This document shows, piece by piece, positions 1-7,733 of a stretch of DNA of 14,220 nucleotides. The notes under the pieces are model-generated. The model was not told the origin of the DNA. It did not search any database and worked only from the letters and a program-made list of their open reading frames with translations. Position numbers and translations under genes: made by a program. The stretch covers positions 1 to 14,220 of the forward strand of contig JACKDQ010000025.1 of assembly GCA_020633415.1 (NCBI GenBank), given 5' to 3'. The stretch's first letter is position 1, and every line of letters begins with the position of its first letter. The stretch comes from Deltaproteobacteria bacterium (lineage in GTDB: Bacteria; Myxococcota_A; Polyangia; GCA-2747355).

Positions 1-100
1 CTTGGCGGCACTAGCGGCTATATCATTCGTCACTTCGCATCTCCCGCCCTGAAATCACAAAGCAATTCGCTGGCCCAATGCATGCATCTGTGCGCGTTGG

Positions 101-1489
101 ATGAAGACTTCGTACTGCCATGTAGTTTTCGCAGCTACCGCGCTGATGCTGTCCAGCGGCTGCGGTCCGTTACCCGATATGACGACCGATGAGGCCGAGG
201 GCAAAGGCGAAGCAGCGGTCACGGCTGCCTATCCGACGGTCGGTCACGTACTCGGCGACAGCGGCAACGCTTCCGGGGTTCTCGTCGCCCACCCTCGGAT
301 GCTGCTCACCGCATACCACGTCTGCTACAAGCCCAAGCTCGACGCCAAAGGCGCATTGATCCCGCTGCGCACCGCCGGCGGGCGAACGGTCTATGCCGGC
401 GAGCGCGATCCGCAACGCTGCACGCAGGTCAGGATCGGTGGACAAATCTACACCCCGGTGGGTAAGCCCTACCTGGTCCCTGGTGCCGGCTTCCTGGTCT
501 ACAACAACACCCCCCAGGCTGCGGCAAAGACCGATCTGGTGGTGCTGACCCTCGATCGCCCGGTTGCTGGCGTCACACCTCAACCTCTACCAACCCATTC
601 AGTGCAAGCATCAGATTCTGTCTTGCTGGTCGGCTTCTACGGCTGCGGTCCATCCAATGATCTGCCGTGCAGAGTCGCCGGCCGCATCAGCAAACTGGAC
701 TGGAGTCCGTCGAGCCTCGATCCCAACGCGTACCATAGCGGCACCTTCAGCTGGCCGGTCGGCGATAACACGCCAGCACCCGGCAACTCGGGCGGGCTGG
801 TTGTCGCAGCGTCAAACGATGGCACAGGCCGCGCGGCACCGATCGCCGGCATCTTCGCTCGCGTCTGGTACATGCGCGAGGAGAACAAAACACCCGAACA
901 GAGCAAGATGTACTGGGCCCAAGCATTGGCGATCGCGCCCTTTGCCGACTCGCTCAGAGAGATCGCTGCGACTCTCGGTGCGGATACAACGCAATCGCCG
1001 CGGCCCGCCAACTCGCTACCCGATGAGCCCACCATACCGGCAAGCCAACCGCCGACCACGCCACCAGCGAACCAACCGACGACCACGCTAAGCGGAAGCT
1101 GCAACACCGCGGCCTTCAACCGCTGTGGGCTCTGCGGCTGGCAGTTCTGCTACCAGGGCAACTGGATGCCCTGCGCGCCGGCAAGCGACGCACGCGCCAG
1201 CGCATGGTGCAGCGAGCTCTACGGCCCGGGCACATACACCTGCGCCACGACCAGCCAATGCGAGCAACAAGCAGCGGCAACGCCTACGCCAAAGACGAGC
1301 AACCCGAGCTGTACACCCGGCACGTCGCGCGGTTGCACAACCGACGGGGCGACGCGTGAACCCAGCTGCGGCGCCCAGTGGTGCCTCGACAGCGGCAAGT
1401 GGTCGAGCCAGTGCTCGTACAACTGGCGTCGTAACAACGAACTCTGCGGCGGTCGCTGCGATCAGGGTTCGCTGCGCTGCCAGCCCTAA
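101..1489 (+). CDS. Lipoprotein trypsin-like serine protease with Cys-rich C-terminal modules
   Basis: A 462-residue exported protease. The N-terminus is a short lipoprotein signal peptide ending in LSSGC, so Cys21 should be lipidated. The trypsin-like domain spans about residues 40-295. Its triad is visible as His73 (LLTAYHVC), Asp145 (KTDLVVLTLD) and Ser230 in PAPGNSGG. A Pro/Thr-rich linker (about 297-331) leads to two modules of eight cysteines each: Cys334-387 and Cys404-460. Both modules share a C-G-x-Q-aromatic-C ... G-x-W ... C core. The fold class is clear from the triad. The substrate and the role of the Cys modules are unknown; binding to a surface or substrate is an inference. No good Shine-Dalgarno precedes the ATG, but no other in-frame start keeps the signal peptide. 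It probably acts at the outer membrane or cell surface. Confidence 0.88.
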   Translation: MKTSYCHVVFAATALMLSSGCGPLPDMTTDEAEGKGEAAVTAAYPTVGHVLGDSGNASGVLVAHPRMLLTAYHVCYKPKLDAKGALIPLRTAGGRTVYAGERDPQRCTQVRIGGQIYTPVGKPYLVPGAGFLVYNNTPQAAAKTDLVVLTLDRPVAGVTPQPLPTHSVQASDSVLLVGFYGCGPSNDLPCRVAGRISKLDWSPSSLDPNAYHSGTFSWPVGDNTPAPGNSGGLVVAASNDGTGRAAPIAGIFARVWYMREENKTPEQSKMYWAQALAIAPFADSLREIAATLGADTTQSPRPANSLPDEPTIPASQPPTTPPANQPTTTLSGSCNTAAFNRCGLCGWQFCYQGNWMPCAPASDARASAWCSELYGPGTYTCATTSQCEQQAAATPTPKTSNPSCTPGTSRGCTTDGATREPSCGAQWCLDSGKWSSQCSYNWRRNNELCGGRCDQGSLRCQP

Positions 1490-1597
1490 GATCGGCATTC
1501 CTTGATATTGCTGGTAATTTCCACCAGCACGACCCGCAACACCAGATGAGCCGCGGGGTTAAGTCGTTGTGTTCCTGCACGCGGCGATGGTAGAAAA

Positions 1598-1613
1598 CCC
1601 CTTCTTTGAGGGG
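1598..1613 (+). other. Small hairpin in leader of the peptide transporter gene
   Basis: CCCCTT and GAGGGG arms around a four-base loop lie about 27 nt before the transporter ATG. No T-tract follows, so it does not look like an intrinsic terminator for the protease gene. It could be a leader hairpin. No promoter is convincing in the 150 bp between the two genes. Confidence 0.3.
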
Positions 1614-1629
1614 CTGCGGCCGAGGAGTT

Positions 1630-1634
1630 GGGAG
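1630..1634 (+). promoter_or_regulatory. Shine-Dalgarno that fixes the transporter start
   Basis: GGGAG sits five bases before the ATG at 1640. A TTG four codons upstream (1628) is in frame but overlaps this site, so 1640 is the preferred start. Confidence 0.7.
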
Positions 1635-1639
1635 TCACG

Positions 1640-3697
1640 ATGTCTAGCCAATCGCCAAAGGTAGAACCCGTCAAACGCGACGTCTACCCCGCCGGTATTC
1701 CGTTCATTGTCGGCAACGAGGGCGCCGAGCGCTTTTCGTTTTACGGCATGAAGACGATCTTGAAGGTCTACCTGACCGCGCTGTTTCTGGCGCAATTGAT
1801 GCCGGCCGACAAGGCCGCCGAGGTGGGTAAAGGCTACGCCACCGCCACCCAAGCGATCGCCAAGTATGATCGTGAGGGCAAGCTCGGTGAGCTTGGCATC
1901 GGCAAAGAGCAGTATGGCGAGGTCGTCTCAAAGACCACCGAGGTCTACCACCTCTTCGTCGCCGGCGTGTACTTCTTCCCGCTACTCGGCGCGGTGCTAG
2001 CCGATCGCCTGTGGGGCAAGTACAAGGTGATCTTCTGGGTCTCGCTGATCTACTGCCTCGGACACGGGGTGTTGGCCGTCGCCGGGCGCTTTGACGCCGC
2101 GGGCAAATTCGATACCGCATCCTTAGGGATGATGCTCGGCTTGGGATTGATCGCCCTCGGCTCAGGGGGCATCAAGCCCTGCGTCTCGGCCAACGTCGGT
2201 GACCAGTTCACTCAAGAAAATGGCCATCTGGTCACGCGCGTCTTTCAAATCTTCTACTTCATCATCAACTTCGGCTCGTTCTTTTCGACACTGCTCACAC
2301 CGTTGCTCTTCGCCTTCGTCGGTCCTGAGGTCGCCTTTGGCGTGCCCGGCGTGTTGATGGCGATCGCTACGCTATTCTTCTGGATGGGCCGCAGGAAGTT
2401 CATCCACAAATCCGCCGAGCCCGGCGGTCGCCTGGGTGCGTTCGACGCGCTCTCGACGACGTTGATGTTTTCGCCGTTCTTCGGCCTGATCTACGGATAC
2501 TTCGTAATGTGGACGCAGTTCGTCACGCGCCACACGATGGACGTCGCCGGCAAGGTCATCGCCGGCCCAGCACTGTTCGTCGGTGGCCCCAAGGTCGACA
2601 TCGGCTATGGCATCGGCGTCAGCGCCAGCTTTGGCGACATCGTCGGCCCCGCCCTGGCCTACTATCTGCCACTTTTGGTGATCGTCGCGCTCTCCTTTGT
2701 GATCGGCTTCGTACTGTTCACCTTGCGCCAGAAGATCAAACAGGACGACGGATTCCTCGCCGTCTTGGTCTACTCGTTCAAAAACCGCAAGAACCGCCAA
2801 GCAGGCGATAGCTTCTTCGACCCAGCGCGCAAGCACTTCGGCCAAGATGCCGGTGATGGTCCGCCCGCCGTACTCAACGTCGTGCTGTTGGTCTTCGCGA
2901 TGATCAGCTTCTTCTGGGCACTGTTCGATCAACACGGCTCGACCTGGGTCGACCAAGCCAAACAGATGAACCTGATGTTGGTCATGCCGAAGAACCTGTT
3001 TTACGGGATGATCGCTGGCACGCTGGTGCTTGCGCTCTACGGTGGCACCTGGTTGCTGATGCATGTCTCCAACCGCGACGTTCCCCGCAAGTACTCAGTG
3101 GCCTTTATCGGCGCTGTAGTCGTCGCGCTGATCGTCGCCGCGATCGTCGATGCTCTCGGCGGCGGCATGAAGAGCGTCGAGCTCAAGCCCTCGCAGATCG
3201 CCGCGCTCAACCCACTGATGGTGATGGTGATCATCCCACTGCTCAACGTGGCACTGTGGAACCCGCTAAAGAATCGCGGCATCAACGTCACGCCGCTCCA
3301 GAAGATGACGATCGGCATGTTCCTCGCGGTGGCGGGCTTTGCGATCGCCGCGCTGCTCCAACAGCGCATCGAAGCCGCCGGTCACGGCCAAATCCACGTG
3401 CTCTGGCAGTCGATTCAATACTTCGTGATGACAACGTCAGAAGTCTTGGTCTCGATCACCGGCCTCGAGTTCGCCTATACCCAGGCACCACGACGGATGA
3501 AGTCGACGTTGATGGGCTTTTTCTTGTTCACCGTCGCTGCCGGTAACCTGATCGTCGCCTTCCTCTCACCGCTGCAAAAGAGCTACCAGCTCTCCGAGTT
3601 CTTCTGGCTGTTCGCCGGTTTGATGGCTGGCGCAGCGGTGTTGTTTTCGATCATGGCCTACTTCTATCGCGGCAAGACCTACCTGCAAGAAGCCTAG
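1640..3697 (+). CDS. POT/PTR2 family proton-coupled oligopeptide transporter
   Basis: A 685-residue inner-membrane importer of di- and tripeptides driven by the proton gradient. The family hallmark ExxERF occurs at residues 27-32 (EGAERF), in the first helix, where it serves in proton coupling. The PTR2 signature FYFIINFGSF is at about 205-214, and FFWALFDQHGSTW, typical of the seventh helix, at about 424-436. Many further hydrophobic helices follow. Bacterial POT proteins are usually about 500 residues. The extra length here lies in a charged loop after the first helix (about 55-100) and in a segment of about 290-365 that contains extra hydrophobic stretches. The start is ATG 1640 with GGGAG upstream. 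It stands alone, convergent with the beta-helix gene. Peptide uptake would suit an organism that secretes proteases such as the upstream gene product, but nothing shows co-regulation. Confidence 0.93.
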   Translation: MSSQSPKVEPVKRDVYPAGIPFIVGNEGAERFSFYGMKTILKVYLTALFLAQLMPADKAAEVGKGYATATQAIAKYDREGKLGELGIGKEQYGEVVSKTTEVYHLFVAGVYFFPLLGAVLADRLWGKYKVIFWVSLIYCLGHGVLAVAGRFDAAGKFDTASLGMMLGLGLIALGSGGIKPCVSANVGDQFTQENGHLVTRVFQIFYFIINFGSFFSTLLTPLLFAFVGPEVAFGVPGVLMAIATLFFWMGRRKFIHKSAEPGGRLGAFDALSTTLMFSPFFGLIYGYFVMWTQFVTRHTMDVAGKVIAGPALFVGGPKVDIGYGIGVSASFGDIVGPALAYYLPLLVIVALSFVIGFVLFTLRQKIKQDDGFLAVLVYSFKNRKNRQAGDSFFDPARKHFGQDAGDGPPAVLNVVLLVFAMISFFWALFDQHGSTWVDQAKQMNLMLVMPKNLFYGMIAGTLVLALYGGTWLLMHVSNRDVPRKYSVAFIGAVVVALIVAAIVDALGGGMKSVELKPSQIAALNPLMVMVIIPLLNVALWNPLKNRGINVTPLQKMTIGMFLAVAGFAIAALLQQRIEAAGHGQIHVLWQSIQYFVMTTSEVLVSITGLEFAYTQAPRRMKSTLMGFFLFTVAAGNLIVAFLSPLQKSYQLSEFFWLFAGLMAGAAVLFSIMAYFYRGKTYLQEA

Positions 3698-3713
3698 CGC
3701 TGGTCCTTACCTG

Positions 3714-3733
3714 GGGCCCTCGATCGAGGGCCC
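3714..3733. terminator. Perfect 20-bp palindrome between convergent genes
   Basis: GGGCCCTCGATCGAGGGCCC is a perfect self-complementary sequence in the 42-bp gap between the transporter stop and the beta-helix stop. Its position suits a bidirectional terminator. No T-run follows on either strand, so a Rho-independent role is only inferred. Confidence 0.5.
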
Positions 3734-3739
3734 GCCAAC

Positions 3740-5236
3740 TTAGCGCAGACCGCGACTGGCCTCCGCGCTGCCACCATAGGTGCCGAGGTTGCGCCGCTTG
3801 CCGTGCGGCACCGTCTCCTGCCCGATCTCATCCTTCGGATCCGCTGCATCGATCGCTGGGCTGTGGAGCTTGTCTTTGACCCACTTGCCGGCCAGCCAGC
3901 GGCCCGCGGTCGAACGCAGGTGAAGGTCGTGCTGAGAGGCGAACAGTGGATCGCTGTGTAGGTTGCCTTTGCCGGCCAGTCGCTGCTGGGTCAAGCTGTA
4001 GCTGATCGCCACGTTGGACGTCTCGTCGCGATAGACATCGGCACCATCGTGGCCCCAAAGGATGCTGTTTTTCACGACCACCTTCGAACTGGTCTCAACG
4101 TAGAGTGCGAGACCGCGACCGGCGAGGCAGCGATTGTAGGCGATCGTGCAGTTGGTGATCGTCGCGCGCGAGCCCACCCCCTTTTCCAACCCATCGACGT
4201 AAACGCCGACACCACCGGTTGGTGAGCAGCGGTTGTTGACGATCCGCTCGTTTCTCAGCTCGGCTACGGCGCCGTCATCGATAAACACCCCCGAGCCGAT
4301 CGCAGTAGCCTGGTTCTGGCTGACAAGGTTTTCAGAGAGCAGCGCGTGGGTCTTCTCGCCGTGGACCAAGATACCGCCGCCCCAGCTGCCCTCGGCGAAG
4401 GTCACACGATTTCCCCAAACGATGTTGCCGCTGATCACGATCTTCGGGCCCGACACATAGATTCCGCCACCGTGATCGCCGAGCGCGGTGTTGTCGCGCA
4501 CCGCGTTGCCGCGGATCGTCAGCTGCGAGCAACCGCCGGCAGCGATGCCCGCCCCCCGGCCGGCAACGTTGCTGCGGATCAAGTTGCCGATGATCGTCAC
4601 CTCGCCATCTTCAGCAAACACGCCACCGCCAGCGTTCTCAAGGTTGCGCTGACGATGGGGGGCGATGACGTCGTTGTTTTCGATCAAACTGTTGGCCAGT
4701 GTCACGCGCCCGCCGCGCAGATACACTCCGCCACCGAGAATGAAGTACTTCTTTTGCAGCTCGTTACCGCTGCCACCGATGATGCGCAGGCCGTCGACGA
4801 TAGCTTGCTTGCTGTCGAGTACGGTCAGCGTCGCATCGCCTCCCGTGCCCTGCACCGTGGTGATCTGACTGGCCGGCTGGCGAAAGGTGAAGTCGGGCGA
4901 AAAGCCGCCCAGTAGCGTCAGGCGCTTGGCCGAGATCGTGACGTTTTCGCGGTAGTGTCCCGCGGCGACCTGGATCAGCGCTCCGTCCGAGGCGGCCTTG
5001 ATCGCCGCACCGATCGAAGCGAACATCCCCTTGGGCTGCGCCTTTGAGACGACGACGCAAAGCACGGTGGCCCCTGCTGTGCGGCTACCGCAGCGAGCTG
5101 CCGTCGTGCGCTGCGTCGAAAGACCAGCTCGGGTGGCCGAGGAGCTGAGCGGTACAAGCGACTTGGCCGCCGCGGTCGAGAAGGCCAGCATCAGGATCGC
5201 CGTCGATAGCCACCGACTTGCCCGGCGTGCGCTCAT
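3740..5236 (-). CDS. Secreted right-handed parallel beta-helix repeat protein
   Basis: A 498-residue exported protein. A basic N-terminus and hydrophobic stretch (about residues 1-24, ending near AAA) form a signal peptide. Residues about 70-120 resemble the DUF1565-type start of beta-helix proteins (IGAAIKAASDGALIQVAAGHYRE). From about 165 to 400 there are repeating coils of about 25-35 residues of the form GGGV/IY-x-x-G-x-x-x-I-x-x-N-x-I-x-x-N, as in pectate lyase and NosD-like folds. The C-terminal SPAIDAADP ... NLGTYGG matches the usual end of choice-of-anchor Q type beta-helix proteins. No polysaccharide-lyase catalytic set is evident, so adhesion or carbohydrate binding are guesses. The ATG overlaps the upstream gene's stop in an ATGA junction, so translation is probably coupled. 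Confidence 0.88.
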   Translation of the reverse strand: MSARRASRWLSTAILMLAFSTAAAKSLVPLSSSATRAGLSTQRTTAARCGSRTAGATVLCVVVSKAQPKGMFASIGAAIKAASDGALIQVAAGHYRENVTISAKRLTLLGGFSPDFTFRQPASQITTVQGTGGDATLTVLDSKQAIVDGLRIIGGSGNELQKKYFILGGGVYLRGGRVTLANSLIENNDVIAPHRQRNLENAGGGVFAEDGEVTIIGNLIRSNVAGRGAGIAAGGCSQLTIRGNAVRDNTALGDHGGGIYVSGPKIVISGNIVWGNRVTFAEGSWGGGILVHGEKTHALLSENLVSQNQATAIGSGVFIDDGAVAELRNERIVNNRCSPTGGVGVYVDGLEKGVGSRATITNCTIAYNRCLAGRGLALYVETSSKVVVKNSILWGHDGADVYRDETSNVAISYSLTQQRLAGKGNLHSDPLFASQHDLHLRSTAGRWLAGKWVKDKLHSPAIDAADPKDEIGQETVPHGKRRNLGTYGGSAEASRGLR

Positions 5237-5520
5237 TTTCGCACCGAACTGCCGCGCAGCTTGCGTCGTCGGGCGATCAACGCCCAGACCAAGCCGATCA
5301 CACCGAGAACCCAGGCCATGCCGCGCAGCGTCCAGATCAGCCGTTGCGCATCGATCGACGGCATGTCACCGGCCCAGTGTCGCGCCCATACCGAGCCGAC
5401 CAGCAGGGCAAAGGTCAGGCTTAGCAAGAGGTAGCGGCCTTGACGTTGGCGTAGATAGAGCACGGCAAAGACCACCAGGTGCGCGGTAAAGAGCACGGTC
5501 AGCATCAAAGAAAGCAGCAT
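5233..5520 (-). CDS. Small three-helix membrane protein of unknown function
   Basis: A 95-residue protein with three predicted membrane helices at about residues 3-23, 30-48 and 65-83. Basic loops (LRQRQGR) and a very basic C-terminal tail (RRRKLRGSSVRK) should face the cytoplasm. I do not recognise the family. Its TGA overlaps the ATG of the beta-helix gene by four bases, which supports a real, translationally coupled two-gene unit. It may help export or anchor the beta-helix protein, but only the gene arrangement suggests this. No strong Shine-Dalgarno or promoter is visible before the ATG. Confidence 0.7.
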   Translation of the reverse strand: MLLSLMLTVLFTAHLVVFAVLYLRQRQGRYLLLSLTFALLVGSVWARHWAGDMPSIDAQRLIWTLRGMAWVLGVIGLVWALIARRRKLRGSSVRK

Positions 5521-5534
5521 CTTTGAAACTCTAG

Positions 5535-6340
5535 CCTAGTGTTTGCCAAAGCTCGAGAGGCCTTTTCGGCTTCCAAAGCAGCCAGAGTGATGCCGGCGCG
5601 CATGATGGGCCGCGCCTGATTGATGGGCTAGTGGCCAACGACCTCCGCCTAGCGAGCGACGGGCGTCTCAGTGATGGCGCGCTAAACGGCGACGGCGTGA
5701 CGCCAGCTTTGGACGCCCCGAACTTCAACGACGCGCGGCCGAGCGACGCGGCCGGGCCAACGAGCTGTCAGCCCGGCTCCAACCTGCTGGCGCTATCCCT
5801 CGTCGGGCCCTCGGTGACCGCAACCTGCCACAGCAACTACTCGGTCGGTGCGTTCTTCGCTTGCTTGCCAAACGCCAACAATCCGCTCGGCCGGCTGACC
5901 GCGAGCAGCGTAGACCCGCAGCTGATTTGGTCGGGCTTTGCTTCGAAGCACAAGCGAGCGCCACTTCGGTGCGCGCACTGTGTAGCCTCCAAACCCACCG
6001 CTACGCTCTGACGTTGGCCAACGCTGGGGCAAGGACCGTTACAGCACGCTGCCAAACCGGCCAGACGGTGATCGCCGGCGGCTGTGCCTGTGCCACAGGC
6101 ACGCTTGTCGCGACGGTGGCCATGCCAACCCGAGACAGCTGGCGCTGCGACTGCACCCTCGACGGCAACCACACCGCCGTCGCGCTCTGCATTGACAACA
6201 GCTGCCTGAGCAACGCGAAGGTCGAGGTTGGCTTCAACGCGTCGACCAGCAGCGGCAGCGCCACGGTTTCCTGCCCCAAAGCTGGACAACTCGTCACCCA
6301 CGTCGGCTGCTCAAAGGGGACAGTTCTAATGGTCGGTTAA
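5535..6340 (+). pseudogene. Decayed modular Cys-rich lipoprotein gene
   Basis: No intact reading frame exists, but two frames together encode a recognisable protein. From about 5580 an Asp/Gly/Ala-rich spacer (SDAGAHDGPRLIDG ... NDARPSDAAG) of lipoprotein type is read in one frame to about 5945. The downstream half is read in another frame from about 5942 to 6340. One missing base near 5936-5948 would join them. Three related modules are then seen: 5814-5983, 6038-6190 and 6266-6312. Each begins V-T-x-x-C or like it, followed by a second Cys after about 10-12 residues. The first two continue to a Trp and end in ALC. The third stops at VGC where the inverted-repeat element begins, and the last codons and the TAA (6338-6340) come from that element. 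No signal peptide or good start precedes the spacer (an in-frame TAG lies at 5532; the first GTG is at 5631). Function is unknown. Confidence 0.65.
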
Positions 6341-6412
6341 ACCGCCGATTAAGGCGATGAAATGAGACAATTCTACTGATCGGTTAAACCACTCATTAGA
6401 ACTGTCCCCTTT
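6313..6412. repeat. 100-bp element with perfect 19-bp inverted ends (MITE/REPIN-like)
   Basis: AAAGGGGACAGTTCTAATG at 6313-6331 is exactly inverted at 6394-6412. Inside, 6318-6343 is repeated directly at 6365-6390 with about 22 of 26 matches, including TCGGTTAAACC. The second copy can also fold against the right end as an imperfect hairpin. No transposase is encoded. The GGGGACAG-type end resembles, from memory, motifs found near IS200-like/RAYT transposases. The element abuts the 3' ends of two convergent lipoprotein genes and supplies the stop codon of the decayed one. Confidence 0.7.
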
Positions 6413-6417
6413 TGCCC

Positions 6418-6921
6418 TTACAGGTTGGAGAGGCAGGCGTCGACGCTCTGTTTGCAGACGGTGCGTAGACACAACTGACATGAGGCGGTGGTAGAAAACT
6501 GCCCGCCTGGGCAAGCGGCGAGGCAATTCTGTGCGGCTTGTAGCGTCAGGCAATTCGACATCGACAGATACAACTGACGCGCCCACGGTGCAGCGCTGTC
6601 GATGCATTGAGCCTTGCAGGTCGGACATTGCGCGAGACAACGATTGATCGCCGAACAACTCTGTGGACCTTTGGTCACCGTGGTGCCACTGATTTGATCG
6701 GGGCTTAGCGAGTCGACGAGCTGCGCCTGCGCATCGGGCCTGACACCGAGATCGGGCGACACCACGCGCTGATCGGGCGCGACAAATTGATCGGGGCCGG
6801 GCAGGCCAGCGTCAACGCTAACGTTGATCGGCGCGCCGATCTGGCTCGCCTGACCTTCGCAGCCAATGCTCAACGGCAGCAGCGCAACGATAAACAGTAC
6901 CCGCCCGGTCAAAGGTCTCAT
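6418..6921 (-). CDS. Cys-rich lipoprotein with Asp/Pro spacer
   Basis: A 167-residue lipoprotein. The signal peptide ends in LSIGC, giving lipidated Cys21. Residues about 25-80 are a low-complexity spacer with repeated PD and DQ (PGPDQFVAPDQRVVSPDLG). The C-terminal domain (89-163) holds twelve cysteines, among them C-x5-C-x3-C-x2-C-x3-C and C-x2-C-x4-C-x6-C. This should be a disulfide-rich domain exposed outside the cytoplasm. The ATG at 6921 is chosen because AGGAG (6932-6928) lies six bases before it and the signal peptide starts there; an in-frame ATG 13 codons upstream adds residues that do not fit a signal peptide. No homologue is recognised. The 3' end is five bases from the inverted-repeat element. 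Confidence 0.78.
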   Translation of the reverse strand: MRPLTGRVLFIVALLPLSIGCEGQASQIGAPINVSVDAGLPGPDQFVAPDQRVVSPDLGVRPDAQAQLVDSLSPDQISGTTVTKGPQSCSAINRCLAQCPTCKAQCIDSAAPWARQLYLSMSNCLTLQAAQNCLAACPGGQFSTTASCQLCLRTVCKQSVDACLSNL

Positions 6922-6927
6922 TAGCGT

Positions 6928-6932
6928 CTCCT
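6928..6932 (-). promoter_or_regulatory. Shine-Dalgarno that fixes the lipoprotein start
   Basis: AGGAG on the minus strand, six bases before ATG 6921. It selects this start over the upstream ATG at 6960. No convincing promoter is seen in the 98 bp between this area and the kinase stop. Confidence 0.65.
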
Positions 6933-7058
6933 GCCCTCGATACAGCAGGTGACATGCCAAGCGACGGCCATCTAGAAAATCAGATATTTAGCGCTGTGTT
7001 GGGGAGCGTTGACCCGAGCGGCCACCGAAGATAGGGGCATCGGACCCCCATCCGCGAA

Positions 7059-7733
7059 CTAGGCGATCTTGGTCAGCTCGCGCAAGAACGAGCCTTGGGT
7101 GTACTGCTCGGAAATCGCCGTGGCAAGCTTCTCGACCTCCCAAAACTCACCCCAGTCGACGCGAATCACCGGAATCATGTGGCTGATCTCGTCGAGGAAC
7201 TCTTCGTAGTTGGCACGCAAATGGGTGAGGTAGTCGACAGAGATCCCCGACTCACAGCCGCGATCGCGCTTGTGAATACGGGAAAGCGACACCTCAGGCG
7301 AGACATCGAGATAGACGATCACGTGGGGACGGCACATGAAATTGGAGAGATTGCGAAACAAGTCGACGTAGGTTTGGTAGTCGCGCGCATCCATCAAGCC
7401 GTCATCACGCAGCGTCTTGGCGAAGATCGCATCTTCGTAGATCGTGCGATCCTGAACGCCGCCGCGGCCGCGCCAAATGATCTCTTGATGCTGTTGAAAG
7501 CGTCGGTTGAGCAGATAGATCTGCATCGGAAAACTGTAACGGGCCATGTCGCGATAAAAGTCGGCCAGATAGGCGTGGTCCATCACCGGCTCGTAGTGCA
7601 CGTCGAGACCGAGATGCTGACCGAGCGCCTCGGCCAACGTCGTCTTGCCTGCGCCGATCAAACCGGCGATGCCAACAAACGCGCGACCTAGCGGACTGCT
7701 ATCCGCACTCTGCTTTTGTTTGTCCTGACTCAT
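7059..7733 (-). CDS. Deoxynucleoside kinase (dNK family)
   Basis: A 224-residue cytoplasmic kinase that transfers phosphate from ATP to a deoxynucleoside to give the dNMP, feeding dNTP salvage. The P-loop is GLIGAGKTT (residues 24-32). YEP at 47-49 holds the usual catalytic-region Glu, DRTIYED at 95-101 is the family DR[ST] motif, and the LID arginines are in RIHKRDRGCE (152-161). The length is normal for bacterial deoxyadenosine/deoxyguanosine kinases. Which base it prefers cannot be read with confidence. The ATG overlaps the saccharopine dehydrogenase TGA (ATGA junction) and AGGAG lies five bases before it, so it is the last gene of the thyX operon. With ThyX it would supply DNA precursors. 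Confidence 0.92.
   Translation of the reverse strand: MSQDKQKQSADSSPLGRAFVGIAGLIGAGKTTLAEALGQHLGLDVHYEPVMDHAYLADFYRDMARYSFPMQIYLLNRRFQQHQEIIWRGRGGVQDRTIYEDAIFAKTLRDDGLMDARDYQTYVDLFRNLSNFMCRPHVIVYLDVSPEVSLSRIHKRDRGCESGISVDYLTHLRANYEEFLDEISHMIPVIRVDWGEFWEVEKLATAISEQYTQGSFLRELTKIA

Noticed and set aside
1..100. Promoter or partial gene at the left edge
   Set aside because: Only a short ATGCATGCAT palindrome is seen; no box pair or coding frame can be supported.
2372..3064. A 230-codon open frame on the minus strand rich in Asp, Glu and Gln
   Set aside because: Antisense to the transporter; its composition is the mirror of membrane-protein codons.
4346..4915. A 189-codon plus-strand open frame
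   Set aside because: Antisense to the beta-helix repeats; no ribosome site or domain.
5233..6921. Defence or toxin-antitoxin system around the small membrane protein and decayed gene
   Set aside because: No nuclease, helicase, toxin or antitoxin motif is present; the products are lipoprotein-like or membrane-only.
6961..7058. Possible terminator or promoter between the kinase and the lipoprotein gene
   Set aside because: A short GGGG/CCCC pairing and an AT-rich TAAATA stretch are present, but no U-run terminator and no fitting -35 box.
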